From Clostridia bacterium (GTDB lineage: Bacteria; Bacillota; Clostridia; Oscillospirales; UBA644): a stretch of 64,000 nucleotides of DNA. Positions 35,683-43,121 of the stretch are shown piece after piece (position 1 is the stretch's first letter; every line of letters starts with the position of its first letter). The position numbers and the translations under genes are program-made. The DNA lies in NCBI GenBank assembly GCA_017621705.1, contig JAGASR010000014.1, positions 1 through 64,000 on the forward strand, given 5' to 3'. The notes under the pieces were generated by a model. It had not been told where the DNA came from and made no database searches. It was given only the letters and a program-made list of their open reading frames with translations.

Positions 35683-37407
35683 TCAGTCGTTGTATTGAAG
35701 TTCGTAGATTTCTTTGTAGTAGCCGTCGTTCTTGATAAGCTCGTCGTGAGTTCCGTCTTCGGAGATTTTACCGTCTTTTAAAACGATTATTCTGTCCGCA
35801 AAGCTTACGGAAGATATTCTCTGCGCAACGATAAGCTGAGTTGCCTTACTGCAGTATTCTTTGAGACGTTCGCGGATCTCATGCTCGGTTTCCATATCGA
35901 GTGCAGAAGTCGTGTCGTCAAGAATAAGTATCGGCGCTTTGACTGCGATCGCTCTTGCGAGCGCAAGTCTCTGCTTCTGTCCGCCCGAAAGACCGACACC
36001 GCGTTCACCGATTATCGTGTCAAAACCGTCTGTCGTATGAACAATAAAATCATACGCATGAACTGTTTTTGCCGCTTCGACAACTTCTTCCACAGGAATA
36101 TCCGGAACACCGTAGCAGATATTGCCTTCGATCGTTTCCGAAAAGAGGAATACGTCCTGCGTCGAAACCGCGATCTTTCTTCTGAGTTCTTTTATATCGT
36201 AATCACGGACATCAACACCGTCGATAAGTATTCTGCCTTCGGTTACATCGTAAAGACGGAGAATAAGATTTGTGAGGAACGTTTTGCCGCTGCCTGTGGG
36301 CCCCATTATTGCAAGAGTCTGACCTTTTCCGATCTTGAACGAAACATCGTCAAGGATCTTTCTGCCGTCAAGCTCGAGCGTTACGTGATCAAAGACGATC
36401 TCTCCGTCATTCTTTTCGGGAGTAACGGGATTTTCGGGATTGACGATCGACGGTTCTGCGTAATAAATCGGCTGAATACGTTCGGTCGCAGTCTGGATCT
36501 TCTGGCTGTCGTTCATAAGTCTGCCGAGCGTACGGAGCGGAACGGAAAGAGACCAGGAAAGGCTGATAAGTATCGAAAGTTCGCCGATCGAAATATTCCC
36601 CTTGATCGCCATATAGCCGCCGCCGACAAGAGCCACAGCCGCCATGAAAGTTGCGATAAAGTCCATCGGAGTCTTGAAAAGAATGAAGCGGTTCGTCGCA
36701 TTGATCTGAATACTGCGAAGTTCTTCGTTTTCTTTATCGAATTTTTCGACCTCAAAGCCTTCTGTCGCAAAAGCTTTTACAACTCTGTTGCCTGCGATGT
36801 TTTCCTGAACGACTTTGTTAAGATCCGCCATTTTCGCTCTCATTTTCTGATAGAACGGACGGACTTTAGTAGACATACCTCTCGTCAATATAAACAGAGG
36901 AGGGGTGCATACAAGCAGACAAAGCGTCAGCGGAACGTTAATAAACAGCAGGTAAATAAGAGTCGAGATAAACGTCACAAGCGCATCAAGTATATTCGGC
37001 AGGAAGAAAGATATTGAATATCTTATCCAGTCGAGGTCGCTCGACATTCTCGACATCAGCTCGCCCGTCGGATACTTCTTGAAAAAATCCATATCCTGAC
37101 GCTGCATATTGCTGTACAGGTTTTTGCGCACGTTTAAAAGCACCGTTTGGCTTGTGTTATGCAAAACGATGCGCAAAATATAGTTGAACACGGAACGTAT
37201 AAGCTGGATTGCTATTAATGCCAGGACCAACATAGGCAGAAGGTCAAAGTTTTTGGCAACAAGTCCTTCGTCGACAATATTTTTCGTAATGTCAGACTGG
37301 AATATACTTCCGAGCGGCAGTATCGAACGGAGTATCAATGATATGATAAACGCCGCACGAACGCCCTTCATGTTTGACCAGTAGATGTTAAAAGTATTCT
37401 TTTTCAT
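35683..37407 (-). CDS. Heterodimeric multidrug-type ABC exporter subunit with degenerate ATPase site
   Basis: A 574-residue half-transporter. Walker A is GPTGSGKT and the signature LSGGQKQR, but Walker B is LILDDTTSALD (catalytic Glu replaced by Asp) and the H-loop His is Gln in VAQRISS. These changes mark the non-canonical subunit of heterodimeric exporters. The ATG at 37407 is chosen because the promoter TTGACT-17-TATACT (37417-37445) lies just upstream; the longer frame would start inside or before that promoter. The predicted mRNA leader is only a few bases, so the transcript may be leaderless. It is the first gene of the ABC-ABC-rqcH operon. Confidence 0.9.
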   Translation of the reverse strand: MKKNTFNIYWSNMKGVRAAFIISLILRSILPLGSIFQSDITKNIVDEGLVAKNFDLLPMLVLALIAIQLIRSVFNYILRIVLHNTSQTVLLNVRKNLYSNMQRQDMDFFKKYPTGELMSRMSSDLDWIRYSISFFLPNILDALVTFISTLIYLLFINVPLTLCLLVCTPPLFILTRGMSTKVRPFYQKMRAKMADLNKVVQENIAGNRVVKAFATEGFEVEKFDKENEELRSIQINATNRFILFKTPMDFIATFMAAVALVGGGYMAIKGNISIGELSILISLSWSLSVPLRTLGRLMNDSQKIQTATERIQPIYYAEPSIVNPENPVTPEKNDGEIVFDHVTLELDGRKILDDVSFKIGKGQTLAIMGPTGSGKTFLTNLILRLYDVTEGRILIDGVDVRDYDIKELRRKIAVSTQDVFLFSETIEGNICYGVPDIPVEEVVEAAKTVHAYDFIVHTTDGFDTIIGERGVGLSGGQKQRLALARAIAVKAPILILDDTTSALDMETEHEIRERLKEYCSKATQLIVAQRISSVSFADRIIVLKDGKISEDGTHDELIKNDGYYKEIYELQYND

Positions 37408-37416
37408 AATACTGAA

Positions 37417-37445
37417 AGTATACCCCATTATTTGGTAAAAGTCAA
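37417..37445 (-). promoter_or_regulatory. Promoter of the ABC exporter operon, very close to the start codon
   Basis: On the minus strand: TTGACT, 17-bp spacer, TATACT ending at 37417. The first base of the ATG is 37407, so transcription is predicted to begin 2-4 bases before the start codon. Confidence 0.65.
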
Positions 37446-37588
37446 GTTTTTTCATAGAAAAGTCGAACATTCATGATAATTATGAAGTAATATTTTACAA
37501 ATAAAAATGTATATTCTAAATATTTTTTTAAAAAATGAACCTTTTATTATCCTCCTCCGTCTATATAAGTGAAAAAGGAGCTGATGAT

Positions 37589-38854
37589 ATGGAAGAATTT
37601 GAAAGACTGCTTGAGAAGGAAAGAATTTCTGTCGAACGGTTTGTCAGATATCATATAAATTCGAAACCTGATGCAGAGGATGTCTTGCAGGAAGTATTTT
37701 TTACGGCATATAAAAAGTTCTCTCAATTAAAAAATAAGGAATCATTCAAAGCATGGCTTATAAGTATTGCGAGAAATAAATGCAACGATTATTTCCGTAA
37801 AAAAGCAGAACAATACGAAATTCCCATAGGTTTTCTTGCCGATAAAGCTGTTTCTGACGGGAGATACGGTATTTCTGTTGTCGATACCGTAAGAGAAACA
37901 TTCAGTTTGCTTGGAGACAAAGATAAGCAGATTCTATATCTTTATTTCTGGAAAGAATTACCGCAGTCGGAAATTGCAAACAAATTAAATATTCCTGTTG
38001 GAACGGTCAAAAGCCGACTTCACACGGCAAAACAAAATTTCAAAAACAAATTTCCCAATTATTTATCAGAAGGAGATAATAATATGAAAAAATTACCTGA
38101 ATACATTCCCGAATATAAGATCGAAAGAATAAACAATGCACCTTTTCCCGTAAAATGGGAAGAACTTATGGGTTGGTTTTTGATTCCCAAGCTCGGAGAA
38201 AAAATATCGTGGGGTATGTATGATATTCCGTCCCGTAAATGCAGCCATATATATGATATGGAGGTTATCGGAAAAGCCAAAGTTCACGGGATTGAGGGTG
38301 TTGAGCTCACCGCGCGCGAGGCACCGTATTCAAATAAAAAGGAGGTCATTAACCGAACTTTTGTTGCACAGCTTACAGATACACATTGCCGCTATCTCGC
38401 AACGATCCGAACTGACGGCGATATCCGTAATTATATAACCTTCCTTGACGGCGACGAATTTATGCTTAACTGGGGATTTGGTGAAGACAATTGCGGTAAC
38501 GAAACAAATCTTTCCGTAAAAGGTGATATTGAGAGGAACGGCATTAACGTAACAAGCGTAAACAAAGACTTTTTACTCGATATTGTCGGCAGATATAACG
38601 TCACGATCGGAGAAAAGAGCTATGATACGATTTGCGTTATGGATATAGAAACGTATAACTGCGGTGTGGTTTCCGAACAGTTTCTGGATAAGAACGGAAA
38701 GACAATCCTTTGGCGCAGATTTAACCGAGACGATTGGGCGATCGATCGTTATAAAAATAAATGGAGTGAGCTGTTGCCCGATAATGACAGGCTGATCGTG
38801 AACGGTATAACGTACGTACATTGGTACGATTGCATCACAGACTATATCATCTGA
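37589..38854 (+). CDS. ECF sigma factor fused to a large C-terminal domain
   Basis: A 421-residue protein. Residues 1-160 are an ECF sigma factor: region 2 (KPDAEDVLQEVFFTAYKKF, SFKAWLISIARNKCNDYFRK) and region 4 (ELPQSEIANKLNIPVGTVKS). Residues 166-421 form an unrecognised beta-rich domain with VKWEELMGWFLIPKLGEKIS and many aromatic residues. The join holds an in-frame AGGAGATAATAATATG (ATG 38084), so the C-terminal part has its own ribosome binding site and could be made separately. The start at 37589 has AAAGGAG 8 bases upstream. The C-terminal domain may sense a ligand or hold the sigma part (inference). Confidence 0.82.
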   Translation: MEEFERLLEKERISVERFVRYHINSKPDAEDVLQEVFFTAYKKFSQLKNKESFKAWLISIARNKCNDYFRKKAEQYEIPIGFLADKAVSDGRYGISVVDTVRETFSLLGDKDKQILYLYFWKELPQSEIANKLNIPVGTVKSRLHTAKQNFKNKFPNYLSEGDNNMKKLPEYIPEYKIERINNAPFPVKWEELMGWFLIPKLGEKISWGMYDIPSRKCSHIYDMEVIGKAKVHGIEGVELTAREAPYSNKKEVINRTFVAQLTDTHCRYLATIRTDGDIRNYITFLDGDEFMLNWGFGEDNCGNETNLSVKGDIERNGINVTSVNKDFLLDIVGRYNVTIGEKSYDTICVMDIETYNCGVVSEQFLDKNGKTILWRRFNRDDWAIDRYKNKWSELLPDNDRLIVNGITYVHWYDCITDYII

Positions 38855-38887
38855 AAATATTCTTTATTGCTTTTATTTCTTTACAGC

Positions 38888-38916
38888 TTGACAACACCGC
38901 AAAAATAAGTTATAAT
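38888..38916 (+). promoter_or_regulatory. pyrE promoter
   Basis: TTGACA (38888-38893), 17-bp spacer, TATAAT (38911-38916). Confidence 0.85.
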
Positions 38917-38971
38917 ATAAAGTAATGAAATTAATAGAAGACTTTTTCAATGTCTTGAAAGGATGTATAAA

Positions 38972-39631
38972 ATGACCGGCAAAGAAAATTTTGTTAAATT
39001 TATGACTGAATGCGGCGTTCTTACTTTCGGAGATTTTACGCTTAAAAGCGGCCGTAAAGCTCCTTATTTTATAAACACAGGCAACTACCGCACAGGTGCT
39101 CAGCTCGCTCGTCTCGGCGGTTTCTATGCTGAATGTATCAAAGAAAACGGCCTTAATGCGGATGTTCTCTTCGGACCTGCATACAAAGGCATTCCTCTTG
39201 CAGTTTGCGCTTCCACCGCCCTTTATAATGATCACGGCATAGATGTCGGCTACTGCTTCGACAGAAAAGAGCTCAAAGACCACGGCGAAGGCGGCGGATT
39301 TGTAGGCAGACAGCTCAAAGACGGCGATAAAGTCATCATTATCGAAGACGTTATGACTTCCGGCAAAGCTCTCAGAGAAGTTCTTCCCAAACTCAAAGAA
39401 GCTGCAAACGTTGAGATTGTCGGTATGGTTATCACCGTTGACCGTATGGAAAAAGCTCTCGACAGCGATCTTTCCGCAGTTCAGTCCGCTGCTCGCGATT
39501 TCGGCGTTAACGTTTACTCTATCGTTACTATCAACGATATCATCTCCGCTATCGAAAACGGTGTTGTAGAAGGCAAAGAATACCTCGATGCTATGAAGAA
39601 ATACCGTGAAGATTACGGCGTAGAATATTGA
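38972..39631 (+). CDS. pyrE: Orotate phosphoribosyltransferase
   Basis: A 219-residue cytoplasmic enzyme that makes OMP from orotate and PRPP in pyrimidine synthesis. The PRPP-binding motif VIIIEDVMTSGKAL is at about 121-134; GDFTLKSGRKAPYFINTGN is the orotate-side N-terminal motif. The ATG at 38972 is used because GAAAGGATG lies 9 bases ahead; the ATG at 38963 overlaps that box. It is monocistronic with strong codon bias. No PyrR-type attenuator is visible in the short leader. Confidence 0.95.
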   Translation: MTGKENFVKFMTECGVLTFGDFTLKSGRKAPYFINTGNYRTGAQLARLGGFYAECIKENGLNADVLFGPAYKGIPLAVCASTALYNDHGIDVGYCFDRKELKDHGEGGGFVGRQLKDGDKVIIIEDVMTSGKALREVLPKLKEAANVEIVGMVITVDRMEKALDSDLSAVQSAARDFGVNVYSIVTINDIISAIENGVVEGKEYLDAMKKYREDYGVEY

Positions 39632-39727
39632 TTGACGTTTGACTAAAATCTGATAAAAACAACATGTGTCCTGCCTTATTTTCTTAATAGGGCAGGGTAT
39701 GTTCATTAAAATGTCACAAATAATGGC

Positions 39728-39756
39728 TTGACATTTTATCGGAAATATATTATAAT
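39728..39756 (+). promoter_or_regulatory. tRNA-Gly promoter
   Basis: TTGACA (39728-39733), 17-bp spacer, TATAAT (39751-39756). Confidence 0.88.
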
Positions 39757-39768
39757 ATTCGAGTACCT

Positions 39769-39842
39769 GCGGATGTAGTTCAGTGGTAGAACCCCAGCCT
39801 TCCAAGCTGGTTGTGCGGGTTCGATTCCCGTCATCCGCTCCA
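39769..39842 (+). tRNA. tRNA-Gly (anticodon TCC)
   Basis: The cloverleaf is complete: acceptor GCGGATG / CATCCGC, D arm GTTC-AGTGGTA-GAAC, anticodon stem CCAGC-CTTCCAA-GCTGG with TCC at the wobble-first positions, T arm GCGGG-TTCGATT-CCCGT, discriminator T and encoded CCA. It has its own promoter and a terminator at 39845-39878. It reads GGA and probably GGG glycine codons. Confidence 0.97.
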
Positions 39843-39844
39843 AG

Positions 39845-39878
39845 AAACCCTCTTTTGTCTTTAGGCAAAAGAGGGTTT
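39845..39878 (+). terminator. Terminator of tRNA-Gly
   Basis: AAACCCTCTTTTG (39845-39857) pairs with CAAAAGAGGGTTT (39866-39878), then more T. Confidence 0.9.
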
Positions 39879-39963
39879 TTTACTAAGTGTGCTTTTCAGC
39901 ACGATAAATCCAAATTTCTTTTAATGGCTTTTTTATTAGGCTCAAACAGGAGTAAATACCAAA

Positions 39964-40413
39964 ATGTCTGAAAGCAAAATGAATTTTTATATTCGTGAAG
40001 CACTGGAATCTGATGCCTCGGCTATTTATGAATTGAACAGTATTGAGATGGGATATCAGTATAATTTTGAATATACAGTTCAAAAGCTTAAAAAGCTATT
40101 ATTAAGCAATTCTGATAAAATATATGTAGCAGTCTCAGACGAAATCGTGATTGGATATATTCATGCCAATGATTATGACGTTCTTTATGCTCCGCATATG
40201 AAGAATATTATGGGTATAGCCGTATTTTCAGAATATAAGCGTAACGGTATTGGGCGAGCTTTAATTAATCAGATAGAACTCTGGGCACGTGATAACGGCG
40301 CCGTTGGGGTTCGTTTGGTTTCGGGTCTGGCAAGAAAAGATGCGCACGCTTTTTACTGTTCATGTGGATATACTTCGGGAAAAGAACAGTTAAATTTGAA
40401 AAAATTTTTTTAG
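39964..40413 (+). CDS. GNAT-family N-acetyltransferase
   Basis: A 149-residue acetyl-CoA-dependent acetyltransferase. The acetyl-CoA loop is EYKRNGIGRALINQIELWA (about 98-116), and IREALESDASAIYELN is the usual N-terminal strand-helix. The substrate is unknown. It lies directly behind the tRNA-Gly gene, a common integration neighbourhood. Its codon use (more AAT, TTA, AGC, fewer biased codons) differs from pyrE, and it ends in TAG, rare here. These hint at later acquisition but do not prove it. Confidence 0.85.
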   Translation: MSESKMNFYIREALESDASAIYELNSIEMGYQYNFEYTVQKLKKLLLSNSDKIYVAVSDEIVIGYIHANDYDVLYAPHMKNIMGIAVFSEYKRNGIGRALINQIELWARDNGAVGVRLVSGLARKDAHAFYCSCGYTSGKEQLNLKKFF

Positions 40414-40439
40414 TATTATTATTTTTTTCATCAATAATC

Positions 40440-40466
40440 AAAGCCGACAGTCAATCTGTCGGCTTT
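40440..40466. terminator. Bidirectional terminator GNAT / small membrane protein
   Basis: AAAGCCGACAG (40440-40450) pairs with CTGTCGGCTTT (40456-40466), between convergent genes. Confidence 0.85.
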
Positions 40467-40472
40467 ATGTTT

Positions 40473-40796
40473 TTATTCCGCTGTAAATTGTTTTTGTCTG
40501 TCAAATTTAGTATTTCTGAAATACAGCATTATGTCAATTGCAATTTCAATAAAGTTCAGAATGTAGAAGAAGAATCCAAGGTAAAAAATAAACCCGTCGC
40601 TTCCCATTTCAGTCAACTGAATGTATTTACGCATTATTCCGATCGCATAACCGAGTAAAAGGAAAACTTCGAAAAACAAGCTCTTTCCCTTTGCTGTCTT
40701 TGAAATAAGCGATTTTCTTATTGAAATAGGCCACGAAAGCCCGAAGCAGAAGATCGTAAGTGCCTCGAAAAGTTCGGTCATCATTGTCAGTGTCAT
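40473..40796 (-). CDS. Small membrane protein, hypothetical
   Basis: A 107-residue protein with about three hydrophobic helices (near residues 8-22, 40-58 and 68-93). The middle has FFEVFLLLGYAIGIMRKYIQL. GGAGATAATATT precedes the ATG, so it is likely translated. It is a single gene, divergent from the LysR gene, whose regulator it may share. It resembles small inner-membrane proteins of unknown function; no motif is diagnostic. Confidence 0.7.
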   Translation of the reverse strand: MTLTMMTELFEALTIFCFGLSWPISIRKSLISKTAKGKSLFFEVFLLLGYAIGIMRKYIQLTEMGSDGFIFYLGFFFYILNFIEIAIDIMLYFRNTKFDRQKQFTAE

Positions 40797-40815
40797 AATA
40801 TTATCTCCTTTGTGC

Positions 40816-40873
40816 TTGACATTTCTTATATTATATATTATAATACATTTATATCTATATGTAAAATATATAG
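40816..40873 (+). promoter_or_regulatory. LysR-gene promoter and possible LysR box
   Basis: TTGACA (40816-40821), 17-bp spacer, TATAAT (40839-40844). CTATAT-GTAAAAT-ATATAG (40855-40873) is an inverted repeat downstream, a candidate autoregulatory site. Confidence 0.6.
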
Positions 40874-40914
40874 TTCTTATAGATAATATATAATTTTGAT
40901 ATTATGGTGCAAAT

Positions 40915-41808
40915 ATGAATATAAGTTTTGATCATTACAAAGTTTTTTATTACGTCGCAAAATACGGTAGCTTCACTCAAGCCGCCGATGCTCTTTTTTT
41001 AAATCAGCCTAACTTAACAAGAACTGTAAAACTTCTTGAGAATGAACTCGGATGTACTCTTTTCGTCCGTTCGAACAAAGGAGTACGTCTTACCGAAGAG
41101 GGTGAACGTCTTTATGAGCATATTTCAGCGGCGTTCGATCATATTCAAGCAGGTGAGGAAGAGATAGCCGCAAATCGAAGTTTACAAAAAGGACTTGTTT
41201 CTATCGGCGCTACGGAGATCGCTCTCAGGATCGTGCTTTTACCGATATTGAATCAATACCGTAAGCAGTATCCCAAGATTCGAATTAAGATATCAAATGT
41301 TTCAACGCCGCAAGCGCTTTCGATGTTAAAAGACGGTCTTCTCGATCTTGCGTTTGTTACTACACCCTTTGATCTTGACAGAGAACTTTCTGAAAAGGAA
41401 CTGCGTTCTTTCCGTGAGATCGCTGTTTGCGGAGAATCGTTTCGTGAACTTTCAAATAATTCTCTGTCTTTGTCTCAAATCACCGATTATCCGTTGATTT
41501 CAATGGGCGCAAGGACTTCCACTTACGAATTTTATTCACATCTTTTCTTGAAACACGGTCAAACTTTTTCTCCCGATATCGAAGCTGCGACCGCCGATCA
41601 GATAATTCCGCTTGTCGAGCATAATCTTGGCGTGAGTTTTGTTCCAGAAGTGTTTTTTAACGAAACTCATAAATCAGGAGTCTATCGTATTAATTTAAAC
41701 GAAGAGATCCCATTTCGTTCGATCCGCCTTATCAAAAAAAGAGGACGGACTCTTTCTCCACCTGCTAAAGAACTGGAGCGTATGGTAACTCAAACCGATT
41801 TTGAATAA
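40915..41808 (+). CDS. LysR-family transcriptional regulator
   Basis: A 297-residue regulator with an N-terminal winged HTH (about 1-60: YVAKYGSFTQAADALFLNQPNLTRTVKLLENELGC) and a periplasmic-binding-like effector domain (about 90-290). It is convergent with the last gene of the succinate/Flx-Hdr operon (36 bases apart) and divergent from a small membrane protein. It may regulate either; the operon's own promoters are 13 kb away, so control of that operon is only a possibility. Confidence 0.92.
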   Translation: MNISFDHYKVFYYVAKYGSFTQAADALFLNQPNLTRTVKLLENELGCTLFVRSNKGVRLTEEGERLYEHISAAFDHIQAGEEEIAANRSLQKGLVSIGATEIALRIVLLPILNQYRKQYPKIRIKISNVSTPQALSMLKDGLLDLAFVTTPFDLDRELSEKELRSFREIAVCGESFRELSNNSLSLSQITDYPLISMGARTSTYEFYSHLFLKHGQTFSPDIEAATADQIIPLVEHNLGVSFVPEVFFNETHKSGVYRINLNEEIPFRSIRLIKKRGRTLSPPAKELERMVTQTDFE

Positions 41809-41811
41809 CAA

Positions 41812-41838
41812 AAAGCACCGTTTTTTATACGGTGCTTT
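41812..41838. terminator. Bidirectional terminator LysR / succinate operon
   Basis: AAAGCACCGT pairs with ACGGTGCTTT and closes both the LysR gene and the 12-gene minus-strand operon. Confidence 0.85.
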
Positions 41839-41843
41839 ATCTT

Positions 41844-43106
41844 TTAGAAAAGAATTATAAGGAACTGTGAAACAAGTACGACTGCGATAAGAGCAATCGG
41901 ATAAGTTGCGGCATAAGCAGCAGCAACGTCTTCAGTGCCTGCAGTACCGATAAGAGTACCGAGTGCGGGGGTACTTGTCATACCGCCGGTGATAGCACCG
42001 AGGTTGTTGAGAAGGCTGAGCTTAAGAACATATTTTGCAAAGAAGAAGCCAACAATCAAAGGTACAATTGTCATAATAGCACCGTATACAAAGTACATGG
42101 GGTCAAAGTTAGCGACAAACTCTGCACCGCCGGGGATACCTGCTCCAACGAGGAAGAGAACAAGTCCCAATTCTCGGAGCATCTTAAGAGTAGAATTTTC
42201 AGGCATAATGCTGATTTTGCCAATTTTGCCAAAGTGACCGAATATCAAAGCCGCCAAGAGGCAACCGCCTGTGCTTGTAAGAGAGAAACATGTGCCGCTG
42301 AGACCTGCAGAAGTCATCGGAATTTTAATAGCACCTATTACAACGCCTGCAAGAGCAGCTAATGCAAATGCTGCAAAACCATACTCGTCAAGCTTAAAGG
42401 TTGCTTTTTTCTTTTCCTTAACTTCGCCACCGCTTACAGCAACGAGTTTTTGTCTTTCAACTTCCATGTCTGCCTTCATGATCTTGGGAACGATCTGCAC
42501 AAAAAGAACAACGCCAAGAACACCAAAAATGTATGCAATGCCCTGACCTACAGCAACGAGGCTGACGTATTCAGGAGCAACTGCTTCTTTTGCAGCCGAG
42601 AAAGCAGGGGTGGATGTAAGAGCACCGGAAAGAAGACCGGATATCATAGCTGTAAAAGCTTCGGGGTTATCAATGCTGGAACCGAAACCGATAGTTCTAC
42701 CGATGAATATACAACCAACAGCTGCAAGACCACCGGCAAGAATGATTATTAAACCAAGTAAAACATATGATTTGAAATTTTTTTTCATATTGCTGAAGAA
42801 TTTCGGACCTGCGATGAAACCAACAGAGGTTACAAAGAAGATAAGACCTACTTTTTCAACAATACTAAGAGCCTGATCAATATATTTGAGAGATTCTGCT
42901 TCACCGTTGAGAATAAGCTGATTTGACAGTGGTTCAAAAAACAGTGCGCCGAACAGGAGAGCGATAAAGAATACACCGGCATCGCCAAGTGAAATTCCCT
43001 TGATGGTTACACGACCTATTGCATAACCAACGAACAATACTGCAAAGATGCAGAAAACAAGAAAGTTAGTACCTGTAACAGGAATTACTCCGCCAAATAA
43101 ACTCAT
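41844..43106 (-). CDS. AspT/YbjL/SucE-type antiporter (AAEx family), probable dicarboxylate exporter
   Basis: A 420-residue membrane protein with two homologous halves and about ten helices. The repeated Asp-Al_Ex duplication motifs are GLLSGALTSTPAFSAA (about 156-171) and GAITGGMTSTPALGTL (near 382). The family includes the aspartate:alanine exchanger AspT and the succinate exporter SucE of Corynebacterium. The TrkA-C domains common in larger members are absent between the halves. It is the last gene of the operon, 15 bases after the fumarate-reductase flavoprotein gene, so efflux of succinate (or a fumarate/succinate or aspartate exchange) is the best guess. Confidence 0.85.
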   Translation of the reverse strand: MSLFGGVIPVTGTNFLVFCIFAVLFVGYAIGRVTIKGISLGDAGVFFIALLFGALFFEPLSNQLILNGEAESLKYIDQALSIVEKVGLIFFVTSVGFIAGPKFFSNMKKNFKSYVLLGLIIILAGGLAAVGCIFIGRTIGFGSSIDNPEAFTAMISGLLSGALTSTPAFSAAKEAVAPEYVSLVAVGQGIAYIFGVLGVVLFVQIVPKIMKADMEVERQKLVAVSGGEVKEKKKATFKLDEYGFAAFALAALAGVVIGAIKIPMTSAGLSGTCFSLTSTGGCLLAALIFGHFGKIGKISIMPENSTLKMLRELGLVLFLVGAGIPGGAEFVANFDPMYFVYGAIMTIVPLIVGFFFAKYVLKLSLLNNLGAITGGMTSTPALGTLIGTAGTEDVAAAYAATYPIALIAVVLVSQFLIILF

Positions 43107-43121
43107 TGTCTGTCCTTCTCC

